NCBI GenBank assembly: GCA_949126835.1
Contig: OX421498.1
Coordinates: forward strand, 1-64,000
Origin: Anisus vortex
Lineage: Eukaryota; Mollusca; Gastropoda; Planorbidae
DNA length: 64,000 nucleotides
Direction: 5' to 3'
A model generated the notes under the pieces. It was not told the DNA's origin. It ran no database searches and saw nothing but the letters and a program-made list of their open reading frames with translations. The position numbers and the translations under genes were made by a program. Shown piece by piece: positions 1 to 12,175 of this stretch; within the stretch, counting starts at the first letter, position 1, and each line of letters opens with the position of its first letter.

Positions 1-3000
1 TAGCGCCGACCTACTAAATGGTAGTGAGGACGTACTCAGACGTAGCGCCGACCTACCCAGCGGTAGCGCCGACCTACCCAGCGATGGCGCTGACCTACTT
101 AAAGGTAGCGCCGACCTACTAAAAGGTAGCGCCGACCTACCCAGCGGTAGCGCCGACCTACCCAGCGGTAGCGGCGACCTACCCGGCGGTAGCGCCGACC
201 TACTCAGCGGTAGCGCCGACTTACTCAGCGTTAGCGCCGACCTAAACAGCGGTAGCGCCAACTTACTCAGCGTTAGCGTCGACCTACTCAGCGGTAGCAC
301 CGACGTACTTAGCGGTGGCGCCGACCTACTCAAAGATAGCGCCGACCTACTCAAAGGTAGCGCCGACGTACTCAGAGGTAGAGCCGACCTACTCAGCGGT
401 AGCACCAACCTACCCAGCGGTAGCGCCGACCTATCCAGCGGTAGCGCCGACCTACCGAGCGGTAGCGGCGACCTACTTAGCGGTGGCGCCGACCTATTCA
501 AAGGTAGCGCCGACCTCCTAAACGGTAGCGCCGACGTACTCAGAGGTAGCGCCGACCTACCCAGCGGTAGCGCCGACTTACCCAGCGGTAGCGCCGACCT
601 ACTCAGCGGTGGCGCTGACCTACTTAAAGGTAGCGACGACATACTAAAAGGTAGCGCCGACGTACTCAGAGGTAGCGCGGACCTACCCAGCGGTAGCGCC
701 GACCTACCCAGCGTTAGCGCCGACCTGCTCAGCGGTAACGCCGACCTACCCAGCGGTAGCGCCGACCTACCCAGCGGTAGCGCCGACCTGCTTAGCGGTG
801 GCGCCGACCTACTCAAAGGTAGCGCCGACCTACTAAAAGGTAGCGCCGACGTACTCAGAGGTAGCGCCGACCTACCCAGCGGTAGCGCCGACTTACCCAG
901 CGGTAGCGCCGACCTACTCAGCGGTAGCGCCGACCTAATCAGCGGTAGCGCCGACCTACTTAGCGGTTGCGCCGACCTACACATGGTAGCGCCGACCTAC
1001 TAAAAGGTAGCGCCGACGTACTCAGCTGTAGCGCCGACCTACTGAGCGGTAGCGCCCACCTACCCAGCGGTAGCGCCGACCTACTCAGCGGTAACGCCGA
1101 CCTACCCAGCGGCGGCGCTGACCTACTTAAAGGTAGCGCCGACCTACCTAGCGGTAGCGCCGACCTACTTAGCGGTGGCGCCGACCTACTCAAAGGTAGC
1201 GCCGACCTACTAAAAGGTAGCGCCGACGTACTCAGAGGTAGCGCTCACCTACACAGCGGTAGCGCTGACCTACACAGCGGTAGCGCGGTCCTACTCAGCG
1301 GTAGCGCCGACCTACCCGGCGGTAGCGCCGACCTACTCAGCGGTAGCGCCGACTTACTAAGCGTTAGCGCCAACCTAAACAGCGGTAGCGCCGACTTACT
1401 CAGCGTTAGCGTCGACCTACTCAGCGGTAGCACCGACGTACTTAGCGGTGGCGCCGACCTACTCAAAGGTAGCGCCGACGTACTCAGAGGTAGCGCCGAC
1501 CTACTCAGCGGTAGCGCCGACCTACCCAGCGGTAGCGCCGACCTATCCAGCGGTAGCGCCGACCTACTTAGCGGTGGCGCCGACCTACTCAAAGGTAGCG
1601 CCGACGTACTCAGAGGTAGCGCCGACCTACTCAGCGGTAGTGCCGACCTACCCAGCGGTAGCGCCGACCTATCCAGCGGTAGCGCCGACCTACCCAGCGG
1701 TAGCGCCGACCTACTCAAAGGTAGCGCCGACCTACTAAAAGGTAGCGCCGACCTACTCAGCGGTAGCGCCGACCTACTCAGCGGTAGCGCCGACCTACTC
1801 AGCGGTAGCGCCGACCTACTTAGCGGTAGCGCCGTTCTACTCAGCGGTAGCGCCGACGCGCTCAGCGGTAGCACCGATGCACTCAGCGGTAGCGCCGAAG
1901 CACTCAGCGGTAGCGCCGACATACCCAGCGTTAGCGCCGACCTACACAGCGGTAGCGCCGACCTACCCAGCGGTAGCGCCGACCTATCCAGTGGTAGCGC
2001 AGACCTATTCAGCGGTAGCGCCGACCTTTTCAGCGGTAGCGCCGACCTTTTCAGCGGTAGCGCCGACCTACTTAGCAGTAGCGCCGTTCTACTTAGCGGT
2101 AGCGCCGACGCACTCAGCGGTAGCGCCTACCTACTTAGCGGTAGCACCGTTCTATTCTGCTGTAGCGCCGACGCACTCAGCGGTAGCGCCGATGCACTCA
2201 GCGGTAATGCCGACCTACCTACCGGTAGCACCGACCTACCCAGCGTTAGTGCCGACCTACCCAGCGGTAGCGCCGACCTACCCAGCGGTAGCGCCGACCT
2301 ACCCAGCGGTAGCGCCGACCTTCTCAGCGGTAACGCCGACCTACCCAGCGGTAGCGGCGACCTACTTAGCGGTGGCGCCGACCTACTCAAAGGTAGCGCC
2401 GACCTCCTAAACGGTAGCGCCGACGTACTCAGAGGTGGCGCCGACCTACCCAGCGGTAGCGCCGACTTACCCAGCGGTAGCGCCGACCTACTCAGCGGTG
2501 GCGCTGACCTGCTTAAAGGTAGCGCCGACTTACTAAAAGGTAGCGCCGACGTACCCAGCGGTAGCGCCGACCTACTCAGCGGTGGCGCTGACCTGCTTAA
2601 AGGTAGCGCCGACTTACTAAAAGGTAGCGCCGACGTACCCAGCGGTAGCGCCGACCTACTTAGCGGTGGCGCCGACCTACTCAAAGGTAGCGCCGACCTA
2701 CTAAAAGATAGCGCCGACGTACTCAGCGGTAGCGCCGACCTACCTAGCGGTAGCACCGACCTATCCAGAGGTAGCGCCGACCTACCCAGCGGTAGCGGCG
2801 ACCTACTTAGCGGTGGCGTCACCTACTCAAAGGGAGCGCCGACCTACTAAACGGTAGCGCCGACGTACTCAATGGTAGCGCCGACCTACCCAGCGGAAGC
2901 GCCCACTTACCCAGCGTAGCGCCGATCTACTCAGCGGTGGCGCTGACCTACTTAAAGGTAGCGCCGACCTACTAAAAGGTAGCGCCGACGTACTCAGAGG

Positions 3001-5850
3001 TAGCGCCGACCTACTCAGCGGTAGCGCCGACCTACCCAGCGGTAGCGCCGACCTACCCAGCGGTAGCGCCGACCTACTCAGCGGTTACGCCGACATACCC
3101 AGCGGTTGCGCCGACCTACTTAGCGGTGGCGCCGACCTACTTAAAGGTAGCGCCGACCTACTAAAAGGTAGCGCCAACGTACTCAGAGTTAGCGCCGACC
3201 TACCCAGCGGTAGCGGCGACCTACTTAGCGGTGGCGCCGATCTACTCAAAGGTAGCGCGGACCTACTAAACGGTAGTGAGGACGTACTCAGAGGTAGCAC
3301 CGACCTACCCAGCGGTAGCGCCGACCTGCTCAGCGGTAACGCCGACGTACCAAGCGGTGGCGCTGACCTACTTCAAGGTAGCGCCGTCCTACTAAAAGGT
3401 AGCGCCGACCTACTTAGCGGTAGCGCCGACCTACCCAGCGGTAGCGCCGACCTACTCAGCGGTAGCGCCGACCTACCCAGCGGTAGCGCCGACTTACCCA
3501 GCGGTAGCGTCGACCTACTCAGCGGTGGCGCTGACCTACTTAAAGGTAGCGACGACTTACTAAAAGGTAGCGCCGACTTACTCAGCGTTAGCGCCGACCT
3601 ACTCAGCGGTAGCACCGACGTACTTAGCGGTGGCGCCGACCTACTCAAAGATAGCGCCGACCTACTTAAAGGTAGCGCCGACGTACTCAGAGGTTGCGCC
3701 GACCTACTTAGAGGTAGCGCCGACCTACCCAGCGTTAGCGCCGACCTATCCAGAGGTAGCGCCGACCTACCCAGCGGTAGCGACGACCTACTTAGCGGTG
3801 GCGCCGACCTACTAAAACGTAGCGCCGACCTACTAAATGGTCGTGAGGACGTACTCAGACGTAGCGCCGACCTACCCAGCGGTAGCGCCGACCTACCCAG
3901 CGGTGGCGCTGACCTACTTAAAGGTAGCGCCGACCTACTAAAAGGTAGCGCCGACCTACCCAGCGGTAGCGCCGACCTACCCAGCGGTAGCGGCGACCTA
4001 CCCGGCGGTAGCGCCGACCTACTCAGCGGTAGCGCCGACTTACTCAGCGTTAGCGCCGACCTAAACAGCGGTAGCGCCAACTTACTCAGCGTTAGCGTCG
4101 ACCTACTCAGCGGTAGCACCGACGTACTTAGCGGTAGAGCCGACCTACTCAGCGGTAGCGCCAACCTACCCAGCGGTAGCGCCGACCTATCCAGCGGTAG
4201 CGCCGACCTACCGAGCGGTAGCGGCGACCTACTTAGCGGTGGCGCCGACCTACTCAAAGGTAGCGCCGACCTCCTAAACGGTAGCGCCGACGTACTCAGA
4301 GGTAGCGCCGACCTACCCAGCGGTAGCGCCGACTTACCCAGCGGTAGCGCCGACCTACTCAGCGGTGGCGCTGACCTACTTAAAGGTAGCGACGACATAC
4401 TAAAAGGTAGCGCCGACGTACTCAGAGGTAGCGCGGACCTACCCAGCGGTAGCGCCGACCTACCCAGCGGTAGCGCCGACCTGCTCAGCGGTAACGCCGA
4501 CCTACCCAGCGGTAGCGCCGACCTACCCAGCGGTAGCGCCGACCTACTTAGCGGTGGCGCCGACCTACTCAAAGGTAGCGCCGACCTACTAAAAGGTAGC
4601 GCCGACGTACTCAGAGGTAGCGCCGACCTACCCAGCGGTAGCGCCGACTTACCCAGCGGTAGCGCCGACCTACTCAGCGGTAGCGCGACCTAATCAGCGG
4701 TAGCGCCGACCTACTTAGCGGTGGCGCCGACCTACTCAAAGGTAGCGCCGACGTACTCAGAGGTAGCGCCGACCTACTCAGCGGTAGCGCCGACCTACCC
4801 AGCGGTACCGCCGACCTATCCAGCGGTAGCGCCGACCTACTTAGCGGTGGCGCCGACCTACTCAAAGGTAGCGCCGACCTACTCAGCGGTAGTGCCGACC
4901 TACCCAGCGGTAGCGCCGACCTATCCAGCGGTAGCGCCGACCTATCCAGCGGTAGCGCCGACCTACCCAGCGGTAGCGCCGACCTACCCAGCGGTAGCGG
5001 CGACCTACTTAGCGGTGGCGCCGACCTACTCAAAGGTAGCGCCGACCTGCTAAACGGTAGCGCCGACGTACTCAGAGGTAGCGCCGTCCTACCCAGCGGT
5101 TGCGCCGACCTACCCAGCGCTGGCGGCGACCTACCCATCTGTAGCGCCGACCTACCCAGCGGTAGCGCAGACCTAGCCAGAGGTAGCGCCGACCTACCCA
5201 GCGTTAGCGCCAACCTGCACAGCAGTAGCGCCGACCTACCCAGCGGTAGCGCCGACTTACTCAGCGGTAGCGCCGACCTACTCAAAGGTAGCGCCGACCT
5301 ACTAAAAGGTAGCGCCGACCTACTCAGCGGTAGCGCCGACCTACTCAGCGGTAGCGCCGACCTACTCAGCGGTAGCGCCGACCTACTCAGCGGTAGCGCC
5401 GACCTACTCAGCGGTAGCGCCGACCTACTTAGCGGTAGCGCCGTTCTACTCAGCGGTAGCGCCGACGCGCTCAGCGGTAGCACCGATGCACTCAGCGGTA
5501 GCGCCGAAGCACTCAGCGGTAGCGCCGACATACCCAGCGTTAGCGCCGACCTACACAGCGGTAGCGCCGACCTACCCAGCGGTAGCGCCGACCTATCCAG
5601 TGGTAGCGCAGACCTACCCAGCGGTAGCGCCGACCTTTTCAGCGGTAGCGCCGACCTACTTAGCAGTAGCGCCGTTCTACTTAGCGGTAGCGCCGACACA
5701 CTCAGCGGTAGCGCCTACCTACTTAGCGGTAGCACCGTTCTATTCTGCTGTAGCGCCGATGCACTCAGCGGTAGCGCCGATGCACTCAGCGGTAATGCCG
5801 ACCTACCTACCGGTAGCACCGACCTACCCAGCGTTAGTGCCGACCTACCC
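1..5850. repeat. Higher-order duplication inside the 21-bp satellite
   Basis: Rare unit variants recur in the same order in the two halves. GTGAGGACG occurs at 24 and 3843, and CCTAAACAGC at 241 and 4060 (both offset 3819). GCACCGATGC occurs at 1871 and 5480 (offset 3609), and TTCTATTCTGC at 2150 and 5738 (offset 3588). The first half therefore looks duplicated as a 3.6-3.8 kb block, followed by loss of about ten units in one copy. The offsets are not multiples of 21, so small indels have accumulated. Confidence 0.8.
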
Positions 5851-6053
5851 AGCGGTAGCGCCGACCTACCCAGCGGTAGCGCCGACGTACCCAGCGGTAG
5901 CGCCGAGCTACCCAGCGGTGGCGCCGACCTACCCAGCGGTGGCGCCGAACTACCCAGCGCTAGCGCCGACCTAACCAGCGGTATCGCCGACCTATCCAGA
6001 GGTGGCGCCGACCTACACAGCGCTAGCGCCGACCTACCCAGCGGTAGCGCCGA
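1..6053. repeat. 21-bp satellite array (about 288 units)
   Basis: The whole stretch is a 21-bp tandem repeat with core GCGCCGACCTA followed by variants such as CCCAGCGGTA, CTCAGCGGTA, CTCAAAGGTA and CTAAAAGGTA. It runs off the left edge and stops at about 6053, where AT-rich DNA begins. Because 21 is divisible by three, several frames on both strands stay open for hundreds of codons and read as heptads such as GSADLPS, VAPTYPA or LPLGRSA. No start context, splice pattern or non-repeat domain is seen, so I read it as satellite DNA and not as a protein gene. It is far more GC-rich than the rest of the window. Confidence 0.95.
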
Positions 6054-6410
6054 CCTAATATGTTTCTTTTTTTGTTTGCTTTTAAAAAAAGTAATGACTT
6101 ACAATTTATAACTCTAAAATGATTAAATTACATAAGATAGTTGAAAATGATATAAATATTGTATGACTAAAGAATGTACATTTATAAACATTAAAATAAT
6201 TACTCTGTTTGTTTGATTATTATGTATCTCTTCCTTGCAGTATCGTAGCACTGAAGTCCTTCAAGTTAAAATAATATGTTAGAGTATATCTTTACTAATT
6301 GTCTTTGTTTATATATTTTTTGTATAGCCTTCCTAAGCGCAGTGTCGATACCATAGTCAATGAGGGTCTACCGAGACATGGTTGACACCCAAGCCACGTT
6401 GACGCATTTT
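6054..6410. other. AT-rich spacer
   Basis: This is the junction between the satellite and the first MITE. It begins with T-rich sequence and has no convincing coding potential, RNA gene or repeat. Confidence 0.6.
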
Positions 6411-6412
6411 TA

Positions 6413-6867
6413 CTCCCTTTATTTTAAGTTGCAATGTCTGCAATCGTCAATCGTCAATCGTGCGTGGTGCAAAAATTGGCTTCGATTTTTCGACCACTTC
6501 CCGTGGTCCGATCGAGCTGAAATTTGGACAGCAGATTTGGGGCGCCTAACAATACATCCTATCAAATTTTCAGTTAAAACGACTTAATAATACTACACTT
6601 ATGATAATATTCATTTCTTAAAAGGAATGTATAAGAAATATTTTGATTTCGCGTTAAAAATGCCTGTGTAACTTTTTATACTTTTTTCGGCGCAAAGCTA
6701 GAAAAAAAAAATATTATGCGCTCAGATTATTTTTAGAACAATTCATACGGAGTAAGGAGATATTTTTGAGATTTGCGACACAGATATTTTTTCTGTACGT
6801 TTCAATTGCAGTAGTCTATTAATTATTTAATTACATGATGGTAAACTTAGTTTGCAAATAAAGGGAG
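6413..6867 (+). mobile_element. TA-flanked MITE, copy 1 (Tc1/mariner-like)
   Basis: A 455-bp non-coding element. It begins CTCCCTTTATTT and ends AAATAAAGGGAG, and is flanked by TA on both sides, as expected for Tc1/mariner-type insertion. It contains the segment GGTCCGATCGAGCTGAAAT and no transposase. Copy 2 follows after a 36-bp spacer. Confidence 0.75.
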
Positions 6868-6903
6868 TATAATAAAAACTTCGTTTTTATGGTTTTCTTG
6901 TTA

Positions 6904-7340
6904 CTCCCTTTATTTTAAGTTGCAATGTCTGCAATCGTCAATGGTGCAAAAATTGGCTTCGATTTTTCGACCACTTCCCGTGGTCCGATCGAGCTGAAAT
7001 TTGGACAGCAAATTTGTGGCGCCTAACAATACATCCTATTAAATTTTCAGTTAAAACAACTTAATAATACTACACTTATGACAATATTCATTTCTTAAAA
7101 GGAAAGTATAAGAAATATTTTGATTTCGCGTTAAAAATGCCTGTGAAACTTTTTATACTTTTTCGGCGCAAAGCTAGAAAAAAAAAATATGCGCTAAGAT
7201 TATTTTTAGAACAATTCATACTGAGTATGGAGATATTTTTGAGATTTGCGACACAGATATTTTTTCTGTACGTTTCAATTGCAGTAGTCTATCAATTATT
7301 TAATTACATGATGGTAAACTTAGTTTGCAAATAAAGGGAG
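6904..7340 (+). mobile_element. TA-flanked MITE, copy 2
   Basis: Nearly identical to the copy at 6413-6867, with the same CTCCCTTTATTT / AAATAAAGGGAG ends and TA flanks. The downstream flank (AATAAAAACTTCG and on) is repeated after both copies, so this copy arose by tandem duplication of element plus flank and not by a second insertion. Confidence 0.75.
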
Positions 7341-7832
7341 TATAATAAAAACTTCGTTTTTACGGTTTTCTTGTTCCAAGATTTAAATGCATTAAAATTA
7401 AACAACATCTCAGACATCAAGAAGATCATACTTGTAGGGATCATTTCTAAAATTGGTCTTACCGAGAGGATCATTGCTTTCAATTTTCACCTACCAATAC
7501 CTACCATACACAAGAGATCACAGCTTCCAGTGGCCACTCCTGGCCGTCCCCTTGAAACGCCTTGCAGACCTTGCAGTCCTAAACGTGGCCGACCCTGGTC
7601 GTCCCTTTGGGAATCACTAGCAGACCTTACGTGGCCAACCTGACCAACCGAGGGCAGAGGTTACAACACCCACCCTCCGGAGACCAGCAACCTATCCCCG
7701 GCGAGTGACGTCACCTGTGGCGATCAGGAACGCTACCTACCCGGAACCGACCAGGGCAACACACCAAACGATTTGCCCAGGCATATCAGAGGGGTAAGTG
7801 TGTTTTCCACTTGTTTCTCCCCGTGCTCAACC

Positions 7833-8005
7833 ATGGCAACCGACCCCACCCCAATGACAACCCATTATAAAGCTACCAAACAAGACCTGAGTGCAGGGTT
7901 CACGCACGGACCAGAACTAACTGGGACTGACGCTGTACGTTTAAGTAACATGACACAAATTATATCTACTATCGGTATAAAAGCTGAGGACGTTAAAGCC
8001 TTATA
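7833..8005 (+). pseudogene. Retroelement gag/ORF1-like gene, N-terminal part
   Basis: An ATG at 7833 (CAACCATGG context) opens a 57-codon frame ending in TAA at 8003. The same frame continues past the stop with plausible coding to an 11-A run at 8102-8112. After a one-base shift there, the sequence 8112-8141 reads KGHQADLVW and continues in frame across the large insertion to 13030. The product joins a downstream CCHC zinc-knuckle region, so I take it as the start of a gag-like ORF1 of a LINE or related retroelement. The N-terminal residues match no family I can name. A stop, a homopolymer shift and an insertion break it. Confidence 0.5.
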
Positions 8006-8141
8006 ATGTTTTGAAAATCCCACAATATGGTTTCTAAAGACTACTCTTGAGATAAAGAATCAAATAAACAACAAAGAATTCAGAAACAAAGAATCCTTCT
8101 CAAAAAAAAAAAGGGCCACCAGGCCGATCTTGTATGGGTCA

Positions 8142-8150
8142 CTGTACATT
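8142..8150. repeat. 9-bp target-site duplication, left copy
   Basis: CTGTACATT lies immediately before the foldback-like element and recurs exactly at 13021-13029 after it. A 9-bp duplication fits Mutator-like or foldback insertion. Removing the element and one copy keeps the host reading frame continuous. Confidence 0.8.
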
Positions 8151-9089
8151 CGAAGCAGGACGTTTGGGCGCAGCCGTTTTGGTGCAGGACGTTTTGGCGC
8201 GATGGACTAAAAACACATCACATCATTTTATCAAATGAACTTAATAACTTCATTTGATGAACTTAATAACTTCATTTGATGAAAACAATATTTTTTTGTA
8301 TATTAAATAAAACAAATATGAAATAAAAACATGTTAATACCATGTATATAATGGATTAATAAAATTTAATAACTTAGTTTTTTATAAACTGATTGAATAA
8401 TAAATAATGTAAATAATGACAAATAATGTTATAATATTAAATAATGACAAATAATGTTAAAATATTAAATAATGACAGTTTAAAACAATGTACTTTAACA
8501 ATATCCTGAATGAACACGCTTTTATAATACGCTGCATTAAAAAATTATTGGCTAGTCCTCTTAACACTTAACATGCCAAATTCGAATAAAGTCGAATTTA
8601 CAAAACTCTTTCTGTATGCCAATTTCGACTTTAGTTGAAAATCATGGTGGTCTTTAAAAATGGTTCAAAACCTTAACCTAATAGTCCGAGGTACAGATTT
8701 TGGATCTTGTACCATGACTGGCATGACTTTCTTGACCTCAATCACCAGTCTTTTCGGTATTATTATTTGTAGGGGTCACATGGCGAAGCGTCCGTTATAA
8801 CTTTACATAACAGTACTAATATACGAATGAAGGATTAACTTTGACTAGAAGAAAAAACGTTATTATTACTATTTACATGAGAGACAAACATACAATTCTA
8901 AGCTGCTTTGTGGATAACGTAAAAGCACTCTTTCCTTCAACGGATGAATTCTGTGACGTCACAGACTTTTATGACGCGTTATGGCTATGATGTACGAAAC
9001 TTTAGAATGGCGTCGATGTTACTAGTACCGTACTATATTGTTTATGATTATCTTGGCACTGAAACCGTTTCTGTGTCCTGTTAGGTTCA

Positions 9090-9255
9090 GTCTACGGCTT
9101 GTTCTTATGTAAATGTGTTTTTATGTGCCCTGTTATTATTTCTGTGTGTTCTTGTGTAAATGTGTTTATATGTGCCCTGTTGTGTTTACAGCGTGTTCTT
9201 GTGTGAATGTGTTTTATGTGCCCTGTTATATTTACAGAGTGTTCTTGTGTGAATT
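9090..9255 (+). repeat. About 50-bp tandem repeat, three to four copies
   Basis: The words GTTCTTGTGT, AATGTGTTT and ATGTGCCCTGTT recur in the same order about every 50 bases. The repeat lies just upstream of the dead piggyBac transposase. It yields a Cys/Val-rich open frame that I do not regard as a gene. Confidence 0.7.
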
Positions 9256-9359
9256 TGAAATATATTTTTTTCTATTATCAATAAATGTATTGACTTTTAT
9301 TGTAAATTAATTGAGCTATGGTTTATTCAATTGTTTATCGTTATGATTTATGATTCCGA

Positions 9360-10960
9360 TTCGGGTAAGGAATATAATTATGACAGTTGTGTGATTTAGA
9401 GGATAATAATAATTTAGATTTAGAAAGTGATTCAGATGGTGAGATTGATTTAGCCTGAGAAATCAGTGCTATTTCTAGCTCCAATGTACCTGCTCGCATT
9501 CATGAAAAAACGGTTGAGAGGCGTAAAGGTAGCATTGCAACAAAACAGCTTATTCTGACTGGGAAGTGTTAGGAATGATTTTGTTGACCTCAAAACGAAT
9601 AGCTGTCCTCATTCAACAGTAGACAGTTTGTTATTGCAGATGTTAACAAATTTTGAGGCTGTTGATTTTTCCTGATACTCTAATGAAACACATTATGAAC
9701 AAGTTATGAATGAATGTCAAAAGAGAAAAATGTGTTGTGAATGATGGATCCCACCGCATTTCTTGCTCTTCATGTAGCGATGGGCTTGTGCAGCAAATCA
9801 TCAATAGATGGTTATTGGGCTACAGGACTTTGGCTCACATGCCATTTTACTTCAGTGATGGGGAGAAATAGATACCAAATTATAAACATGTGTCTTCATT
9901 TCAATGGATAAGATCCGCTCTTCAAACTACGATCGTCATGGGACAATAAGCCTCCACTATACCGACAAGTTTATGGACCAGGACAAGCTCTTTCAATTTA
10001 TGAGTCTATGGTGACAGTCAAAGGACGTTGTTTGTTCAAACAGTGCATCCCATCTATGACAACTAAATGGGGCGTAAAGGCATTCATGTTATCTGATTCC
10101 AAGTTATTCTACTATTGTGGTTTATAATTTACACAGGGAAAAAGACTTTCATAGGAAGAAGGCAATAATTTGATCTGATTTGCAGATAAGAGTGAAAAGG
10201 CCACATCATCTACACAGACAATTACATCATCAGATTTATGCTAGATCAAAGGTGAAAAAGCTAGGCACAAAATTCTTAAAAATTCAAAGTCTTATAAAAA
10301 AGAACTCAAAGGAAAATAAAAGGTAAACAGGTGATCCTCCTATCTTTGCTGAATCGAATTACTTGATGTCACAACGTTTCAAGATCGCAAGCGTCTCAGT
10401 ATTACATGTTTCTATCAACTGTGGGAGGCAATACAACTACAGTAAAGCGTGTTCGAGACTGAAAACTACCAGAGGGTAACAGAAAAATAATAAAAAAATA
10501 CCAGAATTACAATGATCACAAGGGTGGTGTTGATCAGTTTGACAAAACGAAGGTTAGCTATTGCTATCCTCACAAATCAATCAGGTCGTTCCACTCAATC
10601 TTTCATTATACACAGAAGTAATTTTGATAAATAAATGGACTTATTGGTTATAGATAAACAAGGACGCTTCCATGATAGCTAAAAAAAATTTAGCGAACTG
10701 ATACTTGAATCCCTTATTTATTCAGAACCAAGTAACTAGGCCGTGACGAAAGAGCACTGCTACTGCCCCGACCCTTAACATTGATGAGAGTCTAACTGCA
10801 CGTCCAGTTCCCAATATATAAAGTCAAAACATACAAACCAAACTGTCTTGTTTGTAAATCCTGCAATAAAAAAATTCAAACAATATGTGCCTTTATATTT
10901 GCAACGTCCATCTCTGCATTGTGCCAGGTTGTTTTTATCTGTGTCATGCGTCAGTGAATT
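9360..10960 (+). pseudogene. piggyBac transposase remnant
   Basis: The frame is broken many times, but stretches are readable. At about 9960-10130 a segment reads PGQALSIYESMVTVKGRCLF, followed by TKWGVKAFML. This matches the family's P-G-x-x-L-S-x-D-E-x-M and T-K-W-G-I-K blocks. At about 10500-10560 NDHKGGVDQFD matches the conserved GGVDxxD block. Cysteine-rich remains near 10845-10925 fit the C-terminal zinc-binding tail. Stops and frameshifts throughout show it is dead. The position of the family's usual catalytic aspartate has changed to Y in the first block. Confidence 0.75.
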
Positions 10961-11289
10961 ATATCATTGATGGACGCTACAGCAGTAAATGAGTATAATG
11001 TATTGTTTAAAAAATGTATAGTTCTGCACAATTGTCTCTATTTGTATTTTGATTGTATATTGATTCTATTATTTGTTTTCGAAGCAGTAAATTAATATTT
11101 TGTAGGGGCTGTAATTAAATTGTATAAATGTATAATGTTTAGTTTTTCTTTGATATATAATCTAGGTTAAGTTACACACTAAATTTGTTCAATAAAAAGT
11201 TTTCATTTGAAATAGACCATCAAGAACCAGTTCTTTCTTTTATAGGTTTATTACCATTTTGCTTAAAAACAGCACAAGAAAAATAATGC

Positions 11290-12175
11290 CTAAAAAATAT
11301 TAGATTTTTCTAAAAATGTCACAAACTCAAGATGGCTGCTTAGGTCACGTGGCGCTAATTTGCATGAGAATTCAATTTTCCAATGTGGTCTTATATTCTA
11401 CATATATGGTAAGATTTCATTACTCAGTAGTGACTAATTACATATTTATATATGTTTAAATAGTCTAACCAGTTTTGGTCAAGTGACAGAAAATTGAAAA
11501 AAATCGTTTCGCAATTCATTGGCAAAACAAGGGGCAAAATGAAAAAAAAAATATTTTTTTATTGTCTAATTTCTTTTTTAGATTTAGCTTTATCTACTGG
11601 CTATGTTTCTATGTTGTAGCAGTGCACTCATTTTTTGTCGATGGTTCTCAAAGAAGAAAAAAAAAGTGGACAAAAGTACATATTATTCTATAAATCTCAC
11701 AATTTCAAGATGGCCGCCATGGTCACGTGATATCAATTTGCATGAAAACGTTATATTTTAGTATGGTATTTAGTTTTACATATATGGTAGAGATTTCACA
11801 AGTCGATATTGAACTGTTACCGATTTGTACATATTCAAAGATACTAATCAGTTTCGGTAAACTAGCTGAAAATTGAGCAAAATCGTTTCAAAATTCATGG
11901 GCAAAGAAAGGGGTGAATAGGAATAAAAACTACTTTTTTATTGTTGAATTTGTTTTTTTTTACTTAGTGTGGTCTACTAGCTATGTTTTTATACTGTAAT
12001 AGTGCACTCATATTTGCCGATGGTTCTCAAAGAAGAAAAAAAGTGGACACAAGTACATATTTTTCTATAAATCTCACAATAACAAGATGGCCGCCATGGT
12101 CACGTGACACTAATTTGCATGAAAACTTTTTTTTTTAGTATGGTATTATGTTTTACATATATGGTAAAGATTGTA
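11290..12175 (+). repeat. Three diverged 377-bp direct repeats with regulatory-like words
   Basis: Three successive copies each carry AAGATGGC (11329, 11707, 12084), then GGTCACGTG, then ATTTGCATGA and ACATATATGGTA in the same order, spaced 377-378 bp. AAGATGGC resembles the YY1 core, CACGTG is an E-box and ATTTGCAT is the POU octamer. They lie within the piggyBac between the transposase remnant and its right end. Binding is not shown; only the words and spacing are seen. Confidence 0.75.

Noticed and set aside
967..2850. 627-codon open frame on the plus strand
   Set aside because: It is entirely the 21-bp satellite; its heptads follow from the unit length, and other frames are open as well.
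3373..4572. 399-codon open frame on the minus strand
   Set aside because: Antisense reading of the same satellite (SALPLGR heptads), with no other coding sign.
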